Shown: positions 45,301-58,399 of the stretch, piece by piece
Layout: each line of letters opens with the position of its first letter
How positions within the stretch are numbered: position 1 is the stretch's first letter
NCBI GenBank assembly: GCA_963556495.2
Contig: OY747721.1
Coordinates: 28,070,349 to 28,134,348, forward strand
DNA length: 64,000 bases
From: Valencia hispanica
Taxonomy: Eukaryota; Chordata; Actinopteri; Cyprinodontiformes; Valenciidae
Direction of reading: 5' to 3'
The notes under the pieces: generated by a model
Seen by the model: only the letters and a program-made list of their open reading frames with translations
Told to the model about the DNA's origin: nothing
Database searches by the model: none
Made by a program: the position numbers and the translations under genes

Positions 45301-47736
45301 ATAGTCTTTGCCGATTGTTTACACCATTTTCCCTTTGTCCACATCTGATTATCCTGGTTTCACCTTCTTCCCCTCCACTCTTTCCTGTACACCAGCTGAG
45401 GTGAGGGATTTTGAGTCTCCCCTGATATCAAAGCTTGATCCTCCTCATGAGCAGACAAATGAGCTCAGCGGAGGAGGAGGGAAGTCTGGTAAACACAGGG
45501 ATCTGAGACGAAGAGATTGAAATGCAAATGAAGCGTCGGACTGGCCGCGCAGCCCGGTGGCAGCGCTTGTTGTTTACCAGCGTTAATACATTCATGACCA
45601 TCAATCCAAAAAGCCGCATGCATTTTGGAGAGTTTATCTCCGAGATAAGGCACAGCGAGGTTTGAAGGAAAAGTTGCACCTGCAATTATAAGAAGTGGAT
45701 TCACAGGATGAAATGAATATCAATGAAGACAGAGATACAGTTCAAGGATGGAGCTGTTCTTTAGCAAAATAGGGGATGGACGATTTTAGGTGTAGGCTTT
45801 AAAAATAAGAAGTCCACAAGTTTTAGGCTAGAGTAATAAAAAAATCAGTTTTAACTAAGAGCTAAAGAAGTAAAGGTAAGGGGCTCTGATAAATCTTTGT
45901 TTTGCTATTTAATTGTTTCAAAAGATTTTGGATACAGTGATCAGATTGATGGAATTAAGATCAATGCCAAAACACCTGACAGAAAGCCTATTGTTAGTGT
46001 CAGAAATCCTATTAATCCAAGCAGCTAATCCTTTTGGACCCCAGGTTTATCATTAATAAATTCACACATATTGGGATTTCCAATTAGTTAGCACCCTTGT
46101 CTGATCTGTCACAAATTCTCTGGAGTCCAGATTGCATAAAACAGTTCTTAAAATAGAGATTTCATATCCTTCTGTTAATTTATCCATTCACCCACCTGAA
46201 AACACCATACAGACCCAGCAACTTTTAGCAGATGTACCCAGAACACCCATCTCCTTCAATGCCACCAGGATCTGCAGCAAGGCCTCTTCCCTCTCGGAGA
46301 AGATTGAAACAGCTCCTAATAAAGTTGCCTGGAAGATATTCCCTGCTAGATGTCCAAAATGTCTTAGCTGGCTACAGGTGATGCAAAGAAGCAGCGTCTC
46401 TTTATAACTGATGCCTCACAGAATCCATGACAGAGATTCCCGAATGATGGGATATGAAATATTAAATTTTGAATATTGTTTTTTTTTAATGCCATGTTTT
46501 ACTTTCTTTTCATGCTAAAAGAATCATCCATTTAAAGGTGTTCATCTTTACCACTTTATTGTACTAAAGGTCTGGTTGCAATCAGTGGAGGTATCACAGT
46601 ATGAACCTATAGATCTTTGCCAGCTTGGGATTTGTAGAAATCCCAAGTTGTCTTTATACTGTATGAGGTTAAATACATTTATTTGGAACAAAACATTGCT
46701 TTTATTAAAGCAAAATCTTTAAAATCTAAAAGTAAAACATTGTAAATCTTTACAAACGCTTTTGATTTAAGACCTATTTTGCTTTTAATGTTGACATTTC
46801 TTAACTAGCATTAAAAAGAAGAAAATATATTTTTCTAAGCTTGACAAACTTAAAAGCCCTTTTGCTAATGGAGCTTTTGTGTCAAGTTGACAATCTGTAA
46901 TCACCATTAAAAGCCTGTGTTTGAAAAATGCATTCCATTTACGCAGTCTCTACACTGAACCAGATAGAAATGAGCAGAGTGAGAACTTAAACATTAAATA
47001 AATATTGAAATTCCCGTTTTGACTTGTTGAAGTATAAGTACCAAAATGGCAACTTCTGGAGATAATTTAAAACACCCAAAAAGGCATTTCAAAGGCATTA
47101 GAATAAACCTTACACTGTCTAGTGCAGATGAAATACTTGAAGTGGGCTTCATCATAGTGTGTTATTCATTTTTGTTGTGTGCAGCTGATCAATATTTTAT
47201 GCTCCCCTAGAATATTTATAAGTTGTTTAAAGCCTTTTTCAAATGTTCCTCTTAAATTGATCTTGGTTTATAAAAAGCGTTTAGTTTCTAAACATATGGT
47301 GTTTGTTGCACTAGAGTAGTTTATCAGCTTTTGTTTTCTCCCTTGAGCTTTAGTGCATCCTTCTGTATGAAACACTACAGTACATTAATCTTCTTTCATC
47401 TAAAGATGGCAGCATGCTACAAACAGTACAGTAAGCATAGAAAACATTCAGTTTTCGATGTCATCCAGAGAAAAAAAAAGGAATTTCTCATAATTCTTTG
47501 CATACTAACTCGATATCCAGGAAGAGGATGGTTTTAATTTTTTATCCTCTTCACCCCAAATCCTTTATGGTGCGGAGCAACAGTGTGAATATTTACCAGA
47601 TTTTCATGCTGAGTAATAAGCCCGTTTTGCTGTCTAGCCAATTATGTATTAGCTACTTGTTTAATTTTCCAATCTATCACTGTTGTGTCACCAAATTACC
47701 CTGTTAGTTTTAAAGCTGTATCAAAGTCCTCAGTAT
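42346..47736. other. Long unassigned stretch
   Basis: No gene recognised over about 5.4 kb. Points of note are a G-rich run at 43226-43242, a CpG-containing open frame near 44347-44553 without a domain, and a less AT-rich segment at 45420-45740 with an ATGCAAAT octamer at 45522-45529. The frame at 46132-46407 (91 codons) shows no known domain. Confidence 0.5.
43226..43242. repeat. G-rich run
   Basis: Seventeen bases that are all G except for one A, on the plus strand. Such a run could form a G-quadruplex on its own strand, but no function is implied. Confidence 0.9.
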
Positions 47737-47740
47737 TTAA

Positions 47741-48689
47741 AGAGTAACTGAACCCCCAAAAAACTTTTTTTTTGCCTATAAACTGTATAAATGGGTCTTT
47801 ACCAATGCAATCTTTGCAATGCAGTGATTCTTTTACATTTTTGTGTAAACCTGTTTAATTCTACACTTTTTGGTCTAAAAATGTCTTAGTGCTCCCCTCT
47901 TACGGTTGAACTGTGGCTACTGCATTTGAATTTTGTGATTGGTGGAGAGCGGTGCATCTTTACGTCACAGGCATTGACTGTGTCACAGCAGCCATGGTCT
48001 CACAGACACTCTCCGTAGGTTTAGGTATTAAAATATCAGACATACCGGCCCCGCCCCGGCGACTTTGGAGTTGAATTGCAATTTTCAGGTTACCATTATT
48101 ATGACATTAGCACTTAGTTAGCATAGCTAACATACGGTTTTGAACATTAGCCTATGTTAGCATTACCACTCAGAGACCAGACCCATCCTGTCTCTCTCCC
48201 TCAGCAACAGCGCCAGCCTCGGGCAGAGCTGACTAAGCGCCCTGAGCCAGCGGCTCAAATTGATACGGCTCGCGGCCGCTGGGCTCCATAAAGCCTCCCT
48301 CTATCTCCGGTGACAACAGAGGAGATCCGCTGGCTCAGGGCATTGAGTCAGCACCGCCCGAAGCCGGCCCCGCCGAGGCAGAGGGAGACAGGAGAAGTAC
48401 AGTCTCTGAGTGGTAATGCTAACATAGGCTAACGTTCAAAACAGATAAATGTTGATCAGATCGATCAGTCGCAAAAATGCAAACGTCGCTTTGGTCACTG
48501 TCCATGTTTCAGTGTCAGATTTAGCGAGCTGTCACTGTCCTCCTGAACACACCCCCACGTTCCCCCCTCCGCTCATCCTCCATAGTTGGCCATACACCTC
48601 CGTGCTTCCTGGCACCGCCCACTTTTGTAGAATTTTTCAAATGTTGTCTAGGGGCGGGGTTATGATTTTTCATGGGGTTCAGTTGCACT
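47741..48689. mobile_element. TTAA-flanked foldback element
   Basis: A 949-bp segment between two TTAA sites (47737-47740 and 48690-48693). Its ends form an inverted repeat, AGAGTAACTGAACCCC against AGTGCAACTGAACCCC (14 of 16). Inside is a large fold-back: the arm at 48137-48175 matches the reverse complement of 48404-48442 at 38 of 39 bases. Weaker pairing continues inward to about 48258 and 48318, around a GC-rich loop with CTGAGCCAGCGG on both arms. The TTAA duplication fits piggyBac- or Kolobok-type transposons. No protein-coding frame with a known domain was found, so it is non-autonomous. Confidence 0.82.
48137..48442. repeat. Internal fold-back, ~120-bp arms
   Basis: The outer 39 bp of the arms pair almost perfectly, and the inner ~80 bp pair imperfectly. 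Transcribed, this would give a long hairpin RNA (inference). Confidence 0.88.
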
Positions 48690-48698
48690 TTAACTTGT

Positions 48699-48716
48699 GT
48701 ATATATATATATATAA
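48699..48716. repeat. TA microsatellite
   Basis: A run of eight to nine TA units just outside the right TTAA of the foldback element. Confidence 0.9.
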
Positions 48717-51700
48717 AAAGCTTTGGACACAATAAACCAACACTTCACTATCATCTACTAAAAGCAATATGCCTATTGACTTGCATATTACCACAGTCTC
48801 AACTATCTAATGTCCCGATCACATGATTGCATGTTGCATTTCAATGGCTTCTGACTGCATATTCCTCACCATAACATATGACATCTAATAAGCCGCAGAT
48901 GTTATGGCCATGATGAAACATTTGCAGGCATGAGCACTACAACTTGCAGATGTTGTATACACAACACACACACAAATGCTACTGAAATGTCAAAGCGACA
49001 ACCCAGTAATGGCGTTACGTTATCTCATGCTAGGCAATGCAGGCACCCTGTCTGCACTGATGAAGATTGAATTCAACTTAACTAACTCAGTGATTGGAGC
49101 ATATTCTGCTGGCAGCAGTCTGACATTTCTGATTATTTCAGCTAATGTGTGAACACTTTGGGGTGCTCATAGACCCATATGTACTTTCATACCCATAAAG
49201 TTGGATGATCATTGAATATGGAGAAAAAGAGAGGGGAGTAACATATCTCCACCTTATGCAATAAAACTCTGATTTTTACATCCTTCAGCCCAATATACAT
49301 TCACTCGTCATCTCTGGCACGATAAGTTAGGTGGGGCACAACAACTCGTCACCTAATAGCAGCAACTAATTCTTCTGTGATGCATACAATCTGACTTTGA
49401 TCAATAATATTGATTGCTATTTTATGTGATGAATTTAATATTGATTCAATGTTAAATGAACCACATAAAATAGCACACATCTACTCACTACAAACGCTAT
49501 TTTATGTAAATTTAATCGAAGAATAAAACTTTTTTTATAGCCTACATAAGATTTCAAAGAAAGTGTCACTCACCAGTGTTCTTCTTGGAAGAAAATGCAG
49601 ATCTTTCATCTGGGCAAACTTTTCAAGAACTGTATAATCTTACAAATAATCCCCTTTAAATCTATAATAATCCTTGAATGATGTTAAAGTCCCCTGGCTG
49701 GTCACGTCCCAAATGTTTCATCTCTTGCTAAATTTAGACTTCATCAAAAAATCTACTTCATTCTTTTTTCTTTGTCTTGGTAGGTATTAGGTATATTAGA
49801 TTAAGATTTTAATGAGTCATGCTGCACAACCATCTTCTTCTAATACATTTCTGGCAGACTGCACGACAGATGGGGAATTGCTGCCTTTCTCTATCGAGGA
49901 AAGTAGCAGAATCTCAGTTTAGGGCCGTGGTATTTGTGCCCCTGTGCTGTCCACTGAGCGCACGTAGCGCATGCGCACTGTGATATTAGGTTTTCATCAT
50001 TTAAGCAAATGTTAAGGGCCCGGCCCCAAATCGCTGCTTCAAGTGAATTTAGCCAACTGAGCTTGTCATTATTCTGGCAAAGTCTGAGATAGTTATACAC
50101 AGATTTTGGTAACAGAATCGGTCTTTATATAATGTTATGCTGTAAAGAATGATCCTGTTCTACTGATTAATTTAAGCATGCCGTGCATAGAGCTCCACAG
50201 CGACATCTGTTGGGGCTGGGCCCTAATGCAGAGACGCCTGCTCGTCCAGCAGGTCTCCAACAAAGGAAAATGGATTTTCTAGAAAATATCAAAACATCTG
50301 TTGTTTCCCTAAACTAAAATGACAACCGTCCTCCCCCTTCTTATTGACCTCTCTTTGCCCCCATTGCTCCATGAATCAAATTCAGGTAACTTCAGGATAA
50401 TGAATTATAGTTAGTCATACCTGCTATTTTTTACCAACTGTAACTTTTTTTAAATACTCGTCTAATGACCTCTGTATGACTTGAGCAGATAATTAAGAGG
50501 AATAATTTAGGAAACTCTGGTAATGAACTTGAATGCCTGGTGTGGAAAAATTGCATATCAGCAAACTGTATCTGTTTAACTGTTCCTCTGATTAAAGAGC
50601 AGCTGATGAACCATAGCAGCACTCTCAGGTTCATTAATAACATTTATTTGGATAAACCTTAAATAAAATGAGCCAAACATCCTGAAAGTGAACTCCTTTA
50701 GGACCTCGATCTGACTCAGCATGCTGAACACTCGGCATCAGTACAAAGAAATGAACATCAGCATTAAACTCTAATTAGTATGTCTTAAATTTCCAAATAA
50801 AGTCTTTGTTCGGTTTTTATGTAGGCTGATTCGTTTTTATGAACTGTCAAATTAATCAGTGCATTAAACATGCTTTGAAAAGCTAAATTCAGACAAGTCA
50901 AGAAAGTGCAAGTCATTTCTACAATCTCAGACTGATATATAAAACCCTTTAACTGGTTTCACATTATTCTTTTTTTTTTTTGATTTGAACCATTAAAACT
51001 TCAAAATTAAAAAAATGTAAGCCTGAGAAATATTAAGTATGAGCTTTTTTTCTCATTTATGAAAAACACAATGAACATCTCTATCATTTCTATTTTTACT
51101 TTTTCATAGGCTTCATGAGATCAAACCATCTGAATTATGCATAGCTTCCCCACATCTGTCATGTGTAGTGAAGTTATATACGTCTATTTCTTTAGGCAAT
51201 AAAGGCTGTTAGAATGTGTGTAGGGTAAGAAGTGAGCTCTGAAGTACTAACAGGACATAAATGGCAGTTTTTGGAAAAAAACCAGACGCTTTTGATATGC
51301 ACAATAATGTTTTAAAGAAATATTTTTGATTTCACTGAACTTTATTTGCAAGGGGGGCTTGATGCAATGCATGTAGTCTTTTAGCATTCACCAGTACTCC
51401 AGAACATATACTGATGTCATTGTTACATGGTGTGGAAATTAGGATTAGGAATGTTAGTCTTCAGTTTTCATTTATTCTACAGACGTCGTCCCACCTATTC
51501 TGAGTCACCATTTAAAACCAACCGTGACAAATTTAAATCGATGCAATTCAAATTTAATCTTAGCAGGCTCTGATGTCACTCTGAACCAATCGGCGACCTC
51601 CTCTCTGTGATGCGTGTGGTTTGATGAGGTTCAGTCTGACCCGGGCGGCTCTGATTCGCCTCGTACGCCCAAGCTGCACCCGCTCCACTGACGGTCCTGA

Positions 51701-52147
51701 TGCAGATCCGGCAGAGGCAGTGCAGATGAGAGAATTCGTGTCAGTCTCATTACGCAGAGCTCATGAATCCTCATGAATGTTTCATCAGGGCAGAGTTATT
51801 AGAGGCTGAGAGACCCAGGCTCAGATGGGGAATATGCACATATTTGTCCATGTCTATTCTGTATGTGCACATTAGTCTTGAATCCTATCTGCATTTTGAG
51901 GGTTTCATAGTATCCTTTGTAGCTAAGACTCAGTGAGAGGAACCAGTGGCTTTAGGTCAAAATGCCAACTTCCTCCTCTACCAAGGCTCAAAATCAACTC
52001 AGATTGCTGATTATGAATGCTTTAAATGCTGGAATCCTTTAGTTGACCACACATTTTTAAATGGCAACAGACATGTGTGAAAGATGTGTTTTGTATGCTC
52101 ACTGAACTCGATTTTTTCCTTTCATCTCTATGAAATTGAGTACCCTA
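48717..52147. other. Unassigned stretch
   Basis: No exon recognised. It includes a weak MITE candidate at 50012-50225. A GC-richer patch at 51560-51800 contains 'cgggcggctctgattcgcc' and the repeated motif CTCATGAATCCTCATGAAT, which may be regulatory. The rest is AT-rich. Confidence 0.45.
50012..50225. mobile_element. Candidate small MITE
   Basis: TTAAGGGCCCGGCCCCAA on the left and TTGGGGCTGGGCCCTAA on the right are inverted copies with two differences, about 214 bp apart. I could not define a convincing target duplication, so the call is tentative. Confidence 0.35.
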
Positions 52148-52250
52148 AATGGTAAATGGCCTGTACTTGTATAGCGCTTTATCTAGTCTTGAGGACCCCA
52201 ACCTGCTTCACACTACATTCAGTCATTCACGTGTTCACACAGACAGATTC
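52148..52250 (+). repeat. Common teleost dispersed repeat fragment
   Basis: 'Tggtaaatggcctgtacttgtatagcgctttatctagt' followed by 'gaggaccccaacctgcttcaca' and 'cattcagtcattcac' is a repeat I recognise as very common in teleosts. I am not sure of its class (SINE/LINE tail or other). This copy is about 100 bp and lacks any defined ends. Confidence 0.6.
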
Positions 52251-55200
52251 ACAACCTAAAAAGATTACAAGATAAATGTAAGAGATCCGTCCCTCTTTAA
52301 GTTTGGGTTTCCAACCTAAAACTTGTTAAAAAAATTACTGTTTTGCTGATTCACTTTTGAGAAATGTTCCATTAGTTTTGTGTCCACAGCTGACCCATTA
52401 AAACCCTGATGAATGGATTTCATTTGCTTCAAGACAGAAAGAAATATGACCGTAGCAGCTGACGGCAACAACAGAGTCGACAAAACCCAGTCGATTCTTT
52501 CCTGTTTTCGCCTTGAAATCAATCTGTTTACTTTATTCCACTTTGTGGAAACTTCTTTTGGACTTTTAGCTTCCATTGTACAGTCATGATTTCGATAAAG
52601 GAGAAACTGAGCGGGGCAGGAGAACTTTCGTCATTGTCTGTTAGATGCTTGCACCGGCACTCAGACGCCCTCATCAGTATTTATGAATGCATTCCTGATT
52701 CAGCTTTTAAAATGCCGTCTACGCAGCACTTAACCACAGCATCATTATACAGAGCATTGCTCCCCAGTATTAAAACAGCTGATAATGACGCAGCACCTAT
52801 TACTCAGAGTGACCCAAATGGCATTCCAAGTAGGGCTTTTAAAAGTCTACATCTTCTTCTGCAGCCCAAATCCTGGGAAACGCTCTCCGGAATTTGCATG
52901 TTTTTCACTTAAGAAAATGTTACATTTAGGAGTTTCAACTTGATCTCTGAATGCAATTGATCTAGTAACCTTCAGAGTTTAATATTTTGGTAAATGAAGT
53001 AAATACTGAGCTACCCTAAGTTAAGGTTCCATAACTGCTGTAGACCACTTTTATATTCCCCCGGGTTTTAGAAATTTAACAGTAAAATGCAGAAAAAAAG
53101 CTTGATGAAGCTTTAAACAGTAGCTTAAGCTCACTCATTGTTTTATACATAACTGCTGCCTCCATCTGACTTCAACAAATTTGTTCCTTAAACCGCTGAA
53201 CTTAAACTCTGCAGTCTGAGAAATTTACAGGGTGTGTCAATGTCTAAATATTAAAGCTCCAACAGCGGGAAAAAACAAAGACGGCATAATAATTTTATTT
53301 GGATCATTAGCCAACATACAGATGAGGAAAGATGCCCACAAGTCTCCCACACACTCACACACACGCATACACTGTTCCAGAAACAAACAGCAGCCTTAGG
53401 ACGAGCTGAGCTAGAGGATGAAAAATGAGCTAGTGAAGAAGAGGCAGGAGTCCAAGATGGAAGTCTCTTGCCGTAATAGCTGGTCTGCTTCTCCCTGGGC
53501 TGTATGTGTTTGTAACTGTAGCCTTATGTGTATGTTTTGGTTAGTTTCCTCAAAAATGCTGCTTTAACATGCTTGTCGAGTTAGTTGGTGACAGTTTTGG
53601 ACCAAGCAGTGCCCTTAGGTGGACATTGCAGCCGGCTCGATGGAGGACATGTTATAGCGAACGATGGACTGCAAAACCATACCAATGCTGAAACTACCAT
53701 GGGCACTATTTTTGTTCACGTTAGATGCACTGGTGGGATAGGATTTCTAATTTGTTCTCATTCCAAAAAATAAACCCAACACTCTTTTCTAAATGTCCTG
53801 CAGTCTGCCTGAGTCTAACTAGATGTCTTGTTCTGGTTGGAAACATGATTTAAGTTCTTTACCTACAAGTACCTTTCTAAAACATCTTGTCTGTAAAAAA
53901 TAAGGCCAAGCTGGAAAACAGAATTATCACTAGCTTTAAAGAGTGTTTGGTAAAAATTTAGCCATCATTTGGTTTGGTGAGGAAATCATTTTTTCAATTT
54001 ATTTTGGAGTGTCTCACTTTCTTTACTCCATCCCCTTTTTCCATCATGTTGTATAAACCAAACCGTAGTTTATTTTGTGCAGGAATGTAAACACAATGAA
54101 CAACATATTCTATGAATGTTGCAGAGTTGGTTTTGAATTTAATACATGCTATGATACTTCCTTGTACACTTGTGTGAAAGTCATTTATTGTCTGGAATTC
54201 TGTCATGTTGCCTAAGTCCTCAACAAATAGAGGTTAGTAGCAATATCAGATTCCTATGTGTCTCCTTGTTTGGTCTATGTGAAGTTTAAGTATACTCATA
54301 CTAACGTTCAAGTGATGGCAGGATGTAAGACATAAAGCGGCAGAGGTGTGCTGGCCTTCACCTGTGTGACAGTCAATCTTGGAGGATGATGAGAGTTTTT
54401 GGAAGGGATCATGGGTCACGGATTATTAGTCTGCTGGTGGCTCATGAATCCAACTCTTGGCAAATCATCTTCCACAGGATGGACATAAACAGTTGCTAAT
54501 GGTCAGTTGAGCAATTTCAAATGCTTACTCCTTGTTGCATCCATGTGGATTTCTTCCCTCCACTCTGGGTTATATTTGCACCTATTATTTTGCATAACTC
54601 TGGAATTTTAGCTTTCTGAAGGTGTTGGTGGAATTATCTTTTTAGTGCAAACAATGGGCACTTTATTTCCAATCTGAATATCAGCTAACCGTACATGATG
54701 TGTTTAGGTAGCCTACCATCGAGTATTCGGGCCTAAAACTTCAGCACTCCCCCGTCAAGAAAGGTCTTAAGTATCTTGAATAAACTCTGTTTCTAAGGAA
54801 GAAACGGCATGTACGACGCCAGATAAAGATGCGTAAGGGTTTCAGACGGGCTGTCTCTGCATGCTTTCCATGCTCTAATGGCATGGTCACAAAGACAGCT
54901 AGGGACAACTCTGCTGAAGTGAATGGAGCATCGCTGCTCTCGTGCTGGGAATCCCATTGTCATTTTTCACAGTACGGAGTCTAGCTAGATTTATTATCTC
55001 CTGTCCTGAGTCTGTCCAACTCGATTTACCCACCAGGAGCCTGAGCCCAGTCAGCATACTTAGTCACTGGAACAACTCAACTAGAAGATGGGTAAAATAC
55101 ACCTAGTCGTTAGGTGTCTGGACTAGGGAGCTAACTTAACTTTATCAAAGAGTTACGCATGCACGTTAAATATAGGAATAGGGTGGTGACTGCATCCACT

Positions 55201-56469
55201 CAGAAAAAATGCCGGAGAGCTTATAATCACGAAGACAACTGAGTCGCCGTTGTGAGATTTCTCCATTCTGGACTTTCTGTGATATAAGATCAGTCAATGT
55301 CACTTTTTTCTAAAACTTAGAGGAACATTTTAAAACATTTTTTTCCCTCAAAACAGCCTCTAATAGTTACTTTGGATGTTTGTTGGCGTAGTTTGCCACA
55401 TCAGCATTACTCGACACTCCATATGTGACCTTGTCAGGTTTTGTTCTTTCTATCCTGGTTCTGGCCCACTTGGTCAGCTTGAAAACCTCTCCCCAGTCAG
55501 CCATGTTTCTCTGAGATTATAATTGATTTTTGGCCCCGCAATGAAAAGCAGTATTAACTCAGGAGAAAATAGAAAGGAGGAGGACGTGTGTGTGACTTTC
55601 TTACTTTCCTCCCACCCTTTTGGCTGTCGTTCTTTTTCACACAGCCACCAGGAGAATGGAGAGAGCAGAAAGAGCAGAAATAAGCCTTGCCTTTCAAGTT
55701 GGTTCTCTTGTGCTGCCTGTTTTCTTTTCCTTTTTCTCCTCCCCTCCCAGCCCCTTGGATATTTCCCTCTGGAGTCTCGTGGTGTCTCTATAAGAGAGAG
55801 GTCCTGATAACATTGTTAATTTGCCTCAGGCTTTAATTAAAATCATTGTAGTGCACAGATGATTTAAGCATGTCTTCCTTCAAGGTGGACTAGAAGGTTT
55901 TTTGGAAGCTTTTTATTCATTCTGGCGTTTTTCGGCTTTTTAGGGATAAAACAACAAAACAATGTATGCAACTTTCAATATTCTTGTTGCATTGCCCCAG
56001 AGATTCTATTTAGGTTGCATTATTGTGTGTGTGTTTCAGCTTGACATGTATCTAACCTGGCTCTAAGGATTTTGGCTGGTTAGACAGAACTTTCAACGAC
56101 ATCAGATGAACAAACACAAGCAGTATTTGACTCTGTGTATTTGGGGTGTACCTACATATGGTACGGTATGACTGGTTGAGGTTCATTTGTGATATCTGGT
56201 TAGATTTGCACTCATGCATGTTTTGTCTTACAAATAAAAACAGAACAATATTTTTGCTCTATTGTAGTTGACCAACACAGAGATTGGTCAGCATAAAATG
56301 CACTATTTTGAGAACACACGTAGGCTTGACTAACAGACGAACAATGGGAATGGGAACTGACTAAAGAACTAAGAAGAAAACAAGTAGATTTAAACAAGTT
56401 GGAAAAGTGTTGTGGGATTTTTTTATGAAATATAGATACCACAGGATCAAAACTTAATTGGATGTGTCT
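52251..56469. other. Unassigned stretch
   Basis: No gene recognised. Open frames such as 52586-52912 (108 codons) and 55523-55807 (94 codons) show no known domain or splice context that I trust. A short CA-rich segment lies near 53347-53370. Confidence 0.5.
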
Positions 56470-57035
56470 TAACTAGCCAAAACCCGGAAGAGAATTGAAA
56501 CTATCCTCTCGGATGAAAAGAAAGTGGTAAGGATGTTCAGAAACAACCCAGAAAGCACTGTGGAGCAAACTTGCCATGAGCTCAAAACTGTTTGAATGCC
56601 AATTACACGATCCACAGTGAAGCCAGTTCAAACATTAATACACACTGAAAGGGAGCTGCCCAAGAACGGGCAGCTGAGTCTCATGCTGCCTACACGGGCA
56701 AGCCAAATACGTTCTTCAGATAATGTTGATGGTCAGACCATACGAAGATTCAGCTGTTTTTATTTTTTAGCCATAATGAAAAAAAGTACATTTGGAGTGG
56801 TATATGTCAGGCTTTCAAACTGAAGAGCACTGCACTGCAGCAACAACATGCTATGGAGGAGATTCACTGCCATTGGTGCACAAAGCGGAATCCTTGAAAT
56901 CTACAAAAAGAGATCCAGTTTTCATCCACAATGATACCAGAAGGTTGTTGATGGCTACAGACAGTGTTAAGATGCAACTTGCTAAGGGACATTTAATCAA
57001 ATGTTATTGGGGTGCTTGTATACTTTTGAGTCTCC
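56470..57035 (+). mobile_element. DNA transposon remnant, probably Tc1/mariner
   Basis: The piece starts with coding-like sequence 'gatgaaaagaaagtggtaaggatg' and 'ccagaaagcactgtggagcaaac'. It ends with 'ttgctaagggacatttaatcaaatgttattggggtgcttgtatacttttg', which resembles the 3' end of several Tc1-like fish elements (TTTAATCAAATATTAG followed by GTATACTTTTG). The middle is heavily eroded and no catalytic residue is identifiable. Ends and TA duplication are not certain. The assignment rests on the 3' terminal resemblance. Confidence 0.45.
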
Positions 57036-57453
57036 ATTGTGAATCCACTTCCTGTTTGAAAAGACAAACAAAAAACATTGCAGCTATTTAATGCTTCTTC
57101 AATATAAACCATGACCAAGCTAAAAGTCCATGAGATTTTTGCCCATGATGTGTGTATGGAAACCTCAGACTAGAAATAATACATTTGAGTATTACAGAAA
57201 CATTGTCGTAGTAGGCTGTACCCAAGAAAGAGAAGAAAGTAATGTTGTCTTCCACTTTAAGAAAAAAATCGATAATTTCTATAAACGGTCATGAATATAA
57301 AAAGCTAAGATCAGATCGACTCTGACATTCAATTTCCTCTCTTTATACTTCCCTCCTTGACATTTTAATCACTTTGTCTGTGGCACAGTGACATGCATTT
57401 AAAACATTCGACTCCGTCGTCATCATCAGCTCTGTTCTCTGACTTTGATAATA

Positions 57454-58399
57454 CACTTCCTGGCCGAAAAAAAGTGATTTAACTAAACAAATATGTAGGA
57501 GCCTCCTACTGGATAATTACCACATGGACGGTTGTGTTTCAGTTGGGAACAAGTTATTCAACCCCAACGGATGCAATGAATAGCTTCTCATTTCTTTTAC
57601 ACCATGTGGAAAGACTCGTGGAGAAGATGTAAGTTTTAATACAATTTTGTGCATTTGTTTAAATTGAGGAAAATGCAGGCTGACTGGTTTCTCTCCGGTC
57701 AATGTATTAGAAGAATGGAAACATCTGCTCCGTGATCACACAAGGGCTAAACTTTGAGCAGAAAGAAGCCCAGAATTAAAGTCAAAATCGGTTTTATACA
57801 ATGAATGTCTGCAAGATCACAATAGTGGGTCAGTCTTTTGTCAGTCTGCATGAGCTGTTCATGCTTCATCCACATGATATCAGTAAAAGTAAGAGCATTT
57901 CCACATGCACAATGCAAAGGGAAATCAAGGGATTGGAAATAAACAGCTGTGGAGCCATGTGAAAACCACGAATCAGTGGAGAAAAACAGGTTGAATTTGC
58001 AAGGGAGAATAACAATTGGACTCTGGAGCTTTGGAAGATGGTTGTGAAGTCCAGAGTTCTCTTCTGGAGTGATCATTTATATTGCCTACTGTACTGGCCT
58101 GTGGTGGCAGTGCTATGAATTGGGGCTGCTATAGTTGGTCAAGTCTAGGTTCAGCAACATATGGCTCCCAAATAATGAGGTCAGCTGACTATACTGATAC
58201 TGAATAACCAGGTTATTCCATCAATTGAACTTTTTTTCTTCTCTGATGGGATGGGCATATTCCAAGATGACAATGTCCGGATTTACAGGGCACAAATTGG
58301 GAAAGGGATTCAAGGAGCATGAGAAATAATTTTCACAATTGATTGGCCACCATTGTGTCCGTTGAGAATCTTTGGATTGTGCTGGAGGATTCATAAAAA
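57454..58399 (+). mobile_element. Tc1-like element, left part (interrupted)
   Basis: Starts CACTTCCTGGCCGAAAAAAA next to TA (57452-57453). The right end of the same element is at 60043. The transposase is decayed but recognisable: GGSAMNWGCY near 58102, [12 protein letters not shown] near 58265 (second catalytic Asp) and VENLWIVLE near 58361 (catalytic Glu). The sequence then stops abruptly at about 58395, where an AT-rich insert begins. The element resumes at about 59835. Many stops show that it is dead. Confidence 0.82.

Noticed and set aside
55523..55807. 94-codon open frame with a hydrophobic C-terminal stretch that could be read as a membrane segment
   Set aside because: The hydrophobic run derives from a TTTTCCTTTTTCTCC pyrimidine tract. 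No other support.
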